Positions 23,521 through 29,832 of a DNA stretch of 29,832 bases are shown in pieces. Position numbers and translations under genes: made by a program. The notes below the pieces were generated by a model that was given only the letters and a program-made list of their open reading frames with translations, did not search any database and was not told the origin of the DNA. The stretch is from assembly GCA_002350855.1 (NCBI GenBank), contig DEFM01000029.1:42659-72490 (forward strand). Reading direction: 5' to 3'. Numbering within the stretch: the first letter of the stretch is position 1; each line of letters opens with the position of its first letter. This stretch comes from Prevotellaceae bacterium UBA2852 (GTDB taxonomy: Bacteria > Bacteroidota > Bacteroidia > Bacteroidales > Bacteroidaceae).

Positions 23521-24774
23521 ATGGAAAGAACATGGAGATGGTTTGGCAAGAAAGATAAGATTACTCTTGCCATGCTGAGACAAATTGGAGTAGAAGGCAT
23601 TGTTACAGCCCTTCACGACGTACCTCTGGGCGAAGTCTGGACTCGTGAGAAAATCCGCGACCTTCGTGAGTATATCGAGAGTTACGGTATGCGCTGGAGT
23701 GTGGTGGAATCACTGCCTGTAGTAGAGACAATCAAGTACGGCGGTCCTGACCGCGATCATCAGATAGAGGTGTACAAGCAGTCTCTGCGCAACCTTGCCT
23801 CAGAAGGCATTCACTGCATCTGCTACAACTTCATGCCGGTACTCGACTGGGCACGTACTGATTTGCTACATTCCAATCCCAACGGTTCTACAAACCTCTA
23901 TTTCAATTACGCTGAATTTGCATATTTCGATATCTATATACTGAAGCGCGAAGGCGCACGTGAGGAGTGGGAGCAGTTCCAGTTCCCCGCAGGAGTAGGG
24001 CAGGGACGCAACGTCCTTGCAGAATGTGATGAACTGTCGAAGACCATGACTCCTGAGAAAGAGCACAAGCTTGTGGAGAATATCATCATCAAGACACAGG
24101 GATTCGTAAGCGGTAACTTCAGCGAGAACGATGAGGCTCCAATTCAGAAGTTCCGTGACTTCCTTGACCTGTACAAAGGAATTGACAAGGCACAGCTTCG
24201 CGCAAATATGAAGTATTTCCTTGAAGCTATCATGCCGGTATGCGACGAGTGCAACATGAATATGTGTGTTCATCCGGACGATCCACCAATTGAGGTTCTC
24301 GGCCTTCCACGCATCGTCCGTACGGAAGAGGATATCCAGTGGTTCCTCGATGCAGTGCCCAACAAGCACAATGGACTGACTTTCTGTGCGGGAAGTCTCT
24401 CAGCAGGAGCATACAACAACGTGGTGGAGATGGCTAAGAAATTCGCTTCACGTACTCACTTCGTTCACCTGCGCTCATGCCACATCTTCCCCAACGGCGA
24501 TTTCACCGAAGCTTCACACCTTGGCGGACGTGCCGACCTCATTGAACTTTGCCGCATCTTCGAGAAAGAAAATCCGAACCTGCCAATGCGTGTGGACCAC
24601 GGTATGACATTCACCGACGAGCCGGGAGGCATAATGGACGAAAGCAGCCATGGACACAATGCCGGTTATACACTCCTCGGACGTATGTTCGCACTTGGTC
24701 AGGTACAGGGAATTCTTGCAACCGTTGATCGCGAACTTGGAATTGAATACAAACAGCCAGGGTTCTTTGACTGA
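23521..24774 (+). CDS. uxuA: Mannonate dehydratase
   Basis: UxuA removes water from D-mannonate to give 2-keto-3-deoxygluconate, a step in glucuronate breakdown. The 417-residue product begins MERTWRWFGKKDKITLAMLR, a family hallmark. It carries the metal-site regions CVHPDDPP (H251), FCAGSLSAGAYN (C289), FVHLRSCH (H316, H321) and RVDHGMTF (D359). By position, H251, C289, H316 and D359 agree with the metal ligands of characterised enzymes. The gene is followed after 37 bases by uxuB, which supplies its substrate. An isomerase (uxaC) and a kinase/aldolase are not in the window. Confidence 0.97.
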   Translation: MERTWRWFGKKDKITLAMLRQIGVEGIVTALHDVPLGEVWTREKIRDLREYIESYGMRWSVVESLPVVETIKYGGPDRDHQIEVYKQSLRNLASEGIHCICYNFMPVLDWARTDLLHSNPNGSTNLYFNYAEFAYFDIYILKREGAREEWEQFQFPAGVGQGRNVLAECDELSKTMTPEKEHKLVENIIIKTQGFVSGNFSENDEAPIQKFRDFLDLYKGIDKAQLRANMKYFLEAIMPVCDECNMNMCVHPDDPPIEVLGLPRIVRTEEDIQWFLDAVPNKHNGLTFCAGSLSAGAYNNVVEMAKKFASRTHFVHLRSCHIFPNGDFTEASHLGGRADLIELCRIFEKENPNLPMRVDHGMTFTDEPGGIMDESSHGHNAGYTLLGRMFALGQVQGILATVDRELGIEYKQPGFFD

Positions 24775-24811
24775 AGAAAACGGTGTAATAACGTAATAAT
24801 GATGTAAGACA

Positions 24812-26398
24812 ATGAAACTTAATGATATTTTTAGCGGTAATTATAATGCCGCAGAATGGGAGCAGAAAGGTTACGAACTTCCAAAGTTTGATATCAAGGC
24901 GCTCCGTGAGAAGACTGCCAAGGAACCGACTTGGGTGCATTTCGGTGGCGGAAACATCTTCCGTGCTTTTCCTGCAGCCATCCTGAACGATGCACTGAAT
25001 ACAGGAAAGTATGACCGTGGCGTGATTGTTGCTGAGACCTTCGACTTCGAAGTCATAGACAAAGCATACGCTCCTTATAACAACCTGTCACTCTGCGTAA
25101 ACCTCTGCTCCGACGGCTCTATCGAGAAGAAGGTTATCGCAAGCGTTACAGAAGCATTGAAGGCTGACCCTCAGTTTGAGGACTGGAACAGACTGGTGGA
25201 GATATTCAGGAACCCCTGCCTGCAGATGATTTCGTTCACTATTACTGAGAAAGGCTATACGTTTAATGAAGCAGACCTGGCTCGCGGGCTGAAGCCTGTA
25301 TTTGCCATGGGTAAAGTCTGTGCATTGTTGTACGAGCGTTTTAAGGCAGGCAAGCTGCCACTCACCGTTCAGTCTATGGACAACTGCTCGCACAATGGCG
25401 ACAAGGTGAAGGCTGGAGTCTTTGCCTATGCAGAACGATGGGTGAAGGACGGACTGGTTCCTGCTGCCTTTCTCGACTATCTGAAGGATGAGGCACAGAT
25501 AACCTTCCCTTGGTCCATGATAGACAAGATTACTCCTCGTCCACATGAGAAGGTGAAGGAGATGCTTGCTGCCGACGGATTCGAAGACAACAACTATATC
25601 GAAACAGAGAAACACACATTTACAGCTCCTTTCGTGAATGCTGAGGAAGTGCAGTATCTGGTTATTGAGGACAACTACACCAACGGACGTCCTCCTCTTG
25701 ACCTTGGCGGAGCTATGTACACCACCCGTGAGACGGTGGACAAGGTGGAAACGATGAAGGTGACCACTTGTCTCAATCCTCTCCACACAGCAATGTCCAT
25801 CTATGGATGTATGCTCGGCTACACACTTATCAGTGCGGAAATGGCTGATGAGGACCTGCGCCCGTTCATTCAGAAGATTGGTTATATAGAGGCAATGCCT
25901 GTGGTTGTAGATCCAGGAGTGCTGAACCCATACGAGTTCATCGGTGCGGTTATCAATCGTCGTTTGCCAAATCCGTTCATGCCAGACGCACCACAGCGCA
26001 TCGCTATGGATACAAGTCAGAAACTGCCTATCCGTTTCGGAGAGACATTGAAAAAATACTGTGCTCGCGGACTTGACAAATCAAACCTCGTGCTCATTCC
26101 TCTCACTCTTGCAGGTTATGCACGCTATCTCAAAGGCATTAAGGACGACGGCACACCATTCGAATGTTCACCAGACCCATTGCTCGCTGAACTGCAAGCA
26201 ATCGTTGCACCACTGGAGATTGGCAAGCCTGATCAGGACTGGAGTCCATTGAAGACTCTCTACAGCCGCAAGGATGTCTTTGGTCTTGACCTCTACGAAG
26301 CTGGTCTCGGTCTGCAGATTGAAGGAATGGTGAAGGAACTCTTCGCCGGCAATGGTGCGGTGCGCAAGACATTGCACAAATATGTGCAGGCAAGATAA
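24812..26398 (+). CDS. uxuB: Fructuronate reductase (mannitol dehydrogenase family)
   Basis: The 528-residue protein belongs to the long-chain polyol dehydrogenases. The N-terminal nucleotide-binding part has WVHFGGGNIFRAF, and the C-terminal catalytic domain has the signature K316-VTTCLN322-PLH325. Relatives reduce fructuronate to mannonate with NADH. Location after uxuA favours fructuronate reductase over mannitol, tagaturonate or arabinitol dehydrogenase. SMDNCSHNGDKVK is also typical of the uronate branch. E. coli UxuB is shorter (about 486), and Bacteroidota members are commonly longer. A repeat element begins ten bases after the stop, and no clear terminator hairpin is visible. Confidence 0.92.
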   Translation: MKLNDIFSGNYNAAEWEQKGYELPKFDIKALREKTAKEPTWVHFGGGNIFRAFPAAILNDALNTGKYDRGVIVAETFDFEVIDKAYAPYNNLSLCVNLCSDGSIEKKVIASVTEALKADPQFEDWNRLVEIFRNPCLQMISFTITEKGYTFNEADLARGLKPVFAMGKVCALLYERFKAGKLPLTVQSMDNCSHNGDKVKAGVFAYAERWVKDGLVPAAFLDYLKDEAQITFPWSMIDKITPRPHEKVKEMLAADGFEDNNYIETEKHTFTAPFVNAEEVQYLVIEDNYTNGRPPLDLGGAMYTTRETVDKVETMKVTTCLNPLHTAMSIYGCMLGYTLISAEMADEDLRPFIQKIGYIEAMPVVVDPGVLNPYEFIGAVINRRLPNPFMPDAPQRIAMDTSQKLPIRFGETLKKYCARGLDKSNLVLIPLTLAGYARYLKGIKDDGTPFECSPDPLLAELQAIVAPLEIGKPDQDWSPLKTLYSRKDVFGLDLYEAGLGLQIEGMVKELFAGNGAVRKTLHKYVQAR

Positions 26399-26407
26399 AC
26401 AGCCCCA

Positions 26408-26470
26408 CCCTTCACTTAATTCTTCCGGTACTATCACTTTACCATCCACGTTTCACACTTCACACTTCTG
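26408..26470. repeat. Intergenic copy of the umuC repeat plus 7-base units
   Basis: Bases 26408-26449 align without gaps to the umuC repeat at 17160-17201, with 36 of 42 identical by eye, including TCCGGTACTATCACTT. It continues into 7-base units at 26440-26467 (TACCATC, CACGTTT, CACACTT, CACACTT). It lies between uxuB and the ABC exporter. Confidence 0.8.
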
Positions 26471-26512
26471 AGCATGGCATTATAATTTTTAATTATTTAT
26501 TTATAATTTTTC

Positions 26513-28108
26513 TTGAAGTACCTTTCTTGGCTTTGGCAAAGCACACGAGGAATTCGCTGGCATTTGGCAGCGAGTGTTGTGGCAGGCGTCGGACAGATCG
26601 CTCTTGGCCTGCTGATGGTATGGCTCTGTAGGCTGTTCATCGACGTGACTATCCGTGAGGGTTCGGCTGACGATATATTGCAGATGATTGTGTGGCTGGT
26701 GCTGACAGTCGTGGGTGGTGTGGTACTGCGTCAGTGCTACTACATGCTATCTACTACGGCTGACATCCATCAGACCAACTCACTGCGTCTGCGAGTGTTC
26801 AGCAGTTTGTTTCGCCGCCAGCTTTATTCAGGTCAGGACCTTCATTCCGGTGACGTTACTTCGCGCTTGGCCAAAGACATAGAGCAGGTTAGCACCACTA
26901 CTACCGACACAATGCCGCAGATGATAATCACAGTGATTCAGCTCTGTGGTGCCTTCCTTTTGATGCGTTGGTTCGACGAGCGACTGGCATGGGCGTTGCT
27001 GCTGCTGACTCCGCTTGCTATTGTCTTCGGTAAACTCATTGCCCGACGGCTGAGGAAGATGACTCTTGATATCCGTGAGGACGAGAGCCGTATTCAGATG
27101 CAGGTGCAGGAGGGCATGGAACACAATGCCGTGTTGCGCTCCTTGGGCAGTGAACCATGGGTGACAGACCGGCTAGATGCCATGCAACAGAAGTTGCGCG
27201 GAAACATTCTACGGCGTATGCGCTTCACTGTCGCTACTCGTTTTGTGATGGGTTGTGTCTTCGGTTTGGGTTATCTTATGGCGTTTGTCTGGGGCGGTCT
27301 TCAACTGCGCAATGGGGTAATCACCTTCGGTGTGATGACATCGTTCCTGCAACTCGTCGGAATGATACAATCACCAATCCTCCAGCTCTTGAATATGGTG
27401 CCAGGTGTGATACACACAACCGCAAGCATCGACCGCTTGGTAGAGCTGGAAAGAGGCATACCCCCAGCATATCTCGCTTCACCCTCCACCCTCCACACTT
27501 CACATTCTAACCATGGCTCTGTGCTTTTCAATGATGTGTCTTTCCGCTATGCTACTGGTGATTCGGAAATTCTCTCTCATTTCACCCATTGTTTCAAGGC
27601 TGGAACCAAGACCGCTATTATTGGAGAGACCGGTGTTGGCAAGACTACGCTGTTCCGAATTATCCTTGGTTTTATAGAACCAACTGAGGGACGTGTGGAA
27701 GTAGGCGGTGAACCGTGTTTCGTGCCGCAGGGTAATACGCTGATGAGCGGCACAATCCGCTACAACCTGCAACTGGCAAAACCAGATGCCACCGAAACGG
27801 AGATGCAAAAGGTGCTGCATATTGCCTGCGCAGACTTTGTGAATGAAATGCCCGACGGACTGGACACAGAACTTGGTGAGCGTGGCGGTGGACTGAGTGA
27901 GGGTCAGGCACAGCGCATTGCCATTGCCCGTGGACTGCTACATCCAGGTAATATCCTTCTGCTCGATGAGATAAGCAGCTCGCTCGATGAATCCACCGAA
28001 CGAGAACTTTACCGCCGCCTCTTCGCTGCCTATCCTGACAAAACCATGCTCTTCATCACTCACCGCCTCACTGTCACCGAACTCTGCGATGAGGTGATAA
28101 GGTTGTAG
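26513..28108 (+). CDS. ABC exporter with fused membrane and ATPase domains, TTG start
   Basis: The 531-residue half-transporter has an N-terminal membrane domain with about six segments, beginning KYLSWLWQSTRGIRWHLA. The C-terminal ATPase domain has Walker A GETGVGKT (371-378), signature LSEGQ (461-465), Walker B ILLLDE (D485, E486) and an H-loop ITHR. It probably works as a homodimer exporting lipids, peptides or drugs. The substrate cannot be told. No in-frame ATG fits, and the TTG at 26513 gives the expected N-terminus. The linker at residues 322-334 (ASPSTLHTSHSNH) is coded by four 7-base repeats. The C-terminus ends abruptly after CDEVIRL, slightly short of typical exporters. Confidence 0.9.
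   Translation: MKYLSWLWQSTRGIRWHLAASVVAGVGQIALGLLMVWLCRLFIDVTIREGSADDILQMIVWLVLTVVGGVVLRQCYYMLSTTADIHQTNSLRLRVFSSLFRRQLYSGQDLHSGDVTSRLAKDIEQVSTTTTDTMPQMIITVIQLCGAFLLMRWFDERLAWALLLLTPLAIVFGKLIARRLRKMTLDIREDESRIQMQVQEGMEHNAVLRSLGSEPWVTDRLDAMQQKLRGNILRRMRFTVATRFVMGCVFGLGYLMAFVWGGLQLRNGVITFGVMTSFLQLVGMIQSPILQLLNMVPGVIHTTASIDRLVELERGIPPAYLASPSTLHTSHSNHGSVLFNDVSFRYATGDSEILSHFTHCFKAGTKTAIIGETGVGKTTLFRIILGFIEPTEGRVEVGGEPCFVPQGNTLMSGTIRYNLQLAKPDATETEMQKVLHIACADFVNEMPDGLDTELGERGGGLSEGQAQRIAIARGLLHPGNILLLDEISSSLDESTERELYRRLFAAYPDKTMLFITHRLTVTELCDEVIRL
27480..27507 (+). repeat. Four tandem 7-base repeats inside the ABC exporter gene
   Basis: CACCCTC, CACCCTC, CACACTT and CACATTC follow each other within the coding sequence at the junction of the membrane and ATPase domains. 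They resemble the CACCCTT units inside umuC and those at 26440-26467, and keep the frame. Confidence 0.75.
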
Positions 28109-28131
28109 ACCTGTTCCAAGCCCCTCTCTTC

Positions 28132-29679
28132 TCAACCTCTCACCCAGTCGATGAGTTTTGTCTCGGTTGAGAAATTGATGCCGATCTTGAACAACGTGCG
28201 GTTGTCTCCCTCAAATGGGCGTGTATAGCCCTTGTCCTCTATCTGCTGTAAAGCCTCGGCGGCGGCCTTGTCGATTTTCAGCTCCAGGATGTAGACGTAA
28301 TCTGGTGTCTGTATCAGCACGTCCATACGACCGTTGGCGGTATGACGCTCCACATCCACATAGAAACCCAGCAGACGGAAGAACACATACAGGGTATTCT
28401 GGAAGTATTTCTCCGCCTTGCCCACCACCTCGTAGTCGCCCGTTGTGAAGAAGTCCTCAAGGCGCTGCATGAAGTCGTCTGCACGGCCATTGCGTATGTC
28501 CTTGGTAAACTGGGCAATGGAGAATCTGCTATTATTATGCACATTAGGTGTGTAGAAAGGCAATAGGTATTTGATGAATCCCTGCTCCACCTCACGGTTG
28601 GGGAATCCCAGTGTATAAGTCTTGAATTCCTTGTCGTAGCCTTTCAGCGTGAGGTAACCGCTCTGATACAGCAGCGGCAGGGGATTCTCATCCATGATGT
28701 CGATGCTGTTCAGTGTATCTGTGGAAACTTCCTCCGTGGTCATGTTCTCCAAGGGGTAGCAGGTCTTCTTCAGCTGGTATACAAGGAACGATGGTGTGCC
28801 CGTCTCAAACCAGTAGTCGCGGAACACCTTGCTGTCAAGAGTGTTGAGTACGCTGAAGGGATTGTATGTTCCTTGCTTGGCATACTCATTAAAGTAATAG
28901 CCGTCGAAATCCTCCTTCAGCCGCTCATAGCATTCCTCCTTCGTCATTCCGTTCTCAGCGGCAAGTTCCATAACCTCGTCGTTGAAGTTCTGATGCAGTT
29001 CCTGTTCGCTGATTCCACACACATGACTGTATTGGGGCAGCATGGTAATATCTTTCAGGTTGTTCAAGTCGCTGAAGACACTTACCTTTCCAAACTTCGT
29101 CACACCTGTAAGGAAAGCGAACTTGATGTATGCGTCGCACGATTTCAATACACCGTAGAAAGCCTTCAGCGTGTTGCGGTACTCAGTCTGCAGCGCCTCG
29201 TTACCAATAGCCTGGAGCAAGGGTTTGTCATATTCATCAATTAAGATGACGACCTGTCTGCCAGTCAGTTCATTTGCGCGTCGCACTACACCTTGGAAGC
29301 GCAATCCTAAACTGCGTTCTGTTTCCGAAGTCCCATATTTCTTCTCGTGCCGTGCAAGGAAATCGTCCAGTACATTGGTCAGGGACTCCACCTTATCATA
29401 TTTTTCAGCGTTCAGGTCCAGGTGCATGATTGGATAATCCATCCAGTTCCAATCAACAGAGCCGGCATACAGACCCTCGAACAGCTCTTTCTTTCCTGAG
29501 AAGAACGCCTCGAGCGTGCTCACCATGAGCGACTTTCCGAAACGACGCGGGCGACTAAGGAAATAATACGAACCTTCCGACACCATCTTGTACATCAGTG
29601 CAGTCTTGTCGACGTAAGCATACCCCTCACGTCGTATCTTCTCAAAATTCTGTATTCCTATAGGATATTTCCTTGCCAT
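28132..29679 (-). CDS. AAA-ATPase-like/PD-(D/E)XK nuclease superfamily protein (DUF1703 type)
   Basis: The 515-residue protein has the usual two parts of this Bacteroidota-rich family. The N-terminal AAA-ATPase-like domain (PF09820 type) begins YPIGIQNFEKIRREGYAYVD, with the P-loop variant RPRRFGKS at 43-50 and a Walker B VVILIDEYDKPL near 145-155. The C-terminal PD-(D/E)XK nuclease-like domain shows the core NGRMDVLIQT and YILELKID. Members are often present in many copies per genome. Their role is unproven, and defence or selfish-element functions have been suggested. The ATG at 29679 follows a consensus promoter. It is intact and convergent with the ABC exporter, 23 bases apart. Confidence 0.9.
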   Translation of the reverse strand: MARKYPIGIQNFEKIRREGYAYVDKTALMYKMVSEGSYYFLSRPRRFGKSLMVSTLEAFFSGKKELFEGLYAGSVDWNWMDYPIMHLDLNAEKYDKVESLTNVLDDFLARHEKKYGTSETERSLGLRFQGVVRRANELTGRQVVILIDEYDKPLLQAIGNEALQTEYRNTLKAFYGVLKSCDAYIKFAFLTGVTKFGKVSVFSDLNNLKDITMLPQYSHVCGISEQELHQNFNDEVMELAAENGMTKEECYERLKEDFDGYYFNEYAKQGTYNPFSVLNTLDSKVFRDYWFETGTPSFLVYQLKKTCYPLENMTTEEVSTDTLNSIDIMDENPLPLLYQSGYLTLKGYDKEFKTYTLGFPNREVEQGFIKYLLPFYTPNVHNNSRFSIAQFTKDIRNGRADDFMQRLEDFFTTGDYEVVGKAEKYFQNTLYVFFRLLGFYVDVERHTANGRMDVLIQTPDYVYILELKIDKAAAEALQQIEDKGYTRPFEGDNRTLFKIGINFSTETKLIDWVRG

Positions 29680-29708
29680 GTGACTTTGAATATTTATAAT
29701 GTATGTTG

Positions 29709-29739
29709 CAAACTTACGAAAAAACTATTAAAGGGCAAA
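29709..29739 (-). promoter_or_regulatory. Consensus promoter of the AAA-ATPase/nuclease gene
   Basis: Reading the minus strand, TTTG (29739-29736), a 19-base spacer and TAAGTTTG (29716-29709) match the consensus exactly. The ATG is 29 bases downstream of the box. The -33 element lies inside the hairpin at 29731-29765. Confidence 0.6.
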
Positions 29740-29765
29740 AGAAAACGCATTTTTCTTTTGCCCTT
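29731..29765 (-). terminator. Perfect 15-bp hairpin, probable terminator of an upstream minus-strand gene
   Basis: AAGGGCAAAAGAAAA at 29731-29745 pairs perfectly with 29751-29765 around CGCAT. On the minus strand it is followed by a loose T-rich stretch (TAATAGTTTTTT). It probably ends a gene lying outside the window to the right. The bases beyond it, to 29832, hold no supported gene. Confidence 0.6.
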
Positions 29766-29832
29766 CAGGTATCCAGTAACTTCTTCAAATCAAAGTTGTA
29801 AGAAATTAAATAAGGTAGGTTCTATAAATTAT

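Noticed and set aside
28109..28131. Terminator between the convergent ABC exporter and AAA-ATPase/nuclease genes
   Set aside because: The 23-base gap contains no hairpin with a T tract that I can see.
29769..29832. Tail of a minus-strand gene at the window edge
   Set aside because: A frame ending just before the hairpin (YNFDLKKLLDT then stop) is preceded by an in-frame stop 19 codons earlier, so no coding region can be supported from the visible part.

Overview
The window looks like chromosomal DNA from a Bacteroidota member, most likely Bacteroidales and probably near Prevotella. Supporting signs are promoter boxes of the Bacteroides type (TTTG, about 19 bases, then TAnnTTTG), AT-rich starts without Shine-Dalgarno sequences, a DUF4294 protein, a bacterial glutaminyl-cyclase-like lipoprotein, an AAA-ATPase/PD-(D/E)XK (DUF1703 type) protein, a succinate-type CoA-transferase and a DsbD with a separate thioredoxin-like partner. 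The genus is inference. No rRNA, tRNA, CRISPR array, prophage or intact insertion sequence is visible.

Layout. 1-7.66 kb (minus strand): a tightly spaced run of lipoprotein, hisS, a U32 (TrhP/RlhA-type) protein, leuS, and a fused YitT-RdgB protein. It is mostly a tRNA and translation operon ending in a nucleotide-pool cleansing enzyme joined to a membrane protein. 7.85-9.53 kb (plus): a glutaminyl-cyclase-like M28 lipoprotein and a DUF4294 protein. 9.59-13.9 kb (plus): a four-gene surface-glycan operon (glycosyltransferase, Wzx-like flippase, GT4-like glycosyltransferase, InaA/WaaP-like kinase) with overlapping genes and a strong hairpin terminator. 14.06-15.56 kb (minus): an acetyl/succinyl-CoA transferase. 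15.77-18.2 kb (plus): a small secreted protein, umuD and umuC. 18.2-18.97 kb: a gene-poor spacer with hairpins, inverted repeats and a possible small transcription unit. 18.97-20.03 kb (plus): a TagB/TagF-like transferase. 20.0-23.4 kb (minus): a thioredoxin-like protein, DsbD and a second, unfused YitT. 23.5-26.4 kb (plus): uxuA and uxuB for hexuronate breakdown. 26.5-28.1 kb (plus): an ABC exporter. 28.1-29.7 kb (minus): an AAA-ATPase/nuclease-like protein.

The most unusual signal is a scattered family of short tandem repeats, mostly 7-base units in runs of about four. Some runs are joined to a core TCCGGTACTATC. They lie in intergenic DNA (15.7, 16.77, 18.36, 18.91 and 26.41 kb) and also inside two genes without breaking the frame. 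In umuC they add about 41 residues as a 48-bp (16-codon) repeat next to the catalytic palm. In the ABC exporter they form the linker between membrane and ATPase domains. The copy after uxuB matches the umuC copy at 36 of 42 positions by eye. Two genes directly downstream of such elements (umuC and the ABC exporter) both lack an ATG and appear to start at TTG. The second notable item is the YitT-RdgB fusion, with a stand-alone YitT paralogue 19 kb away for comparison.
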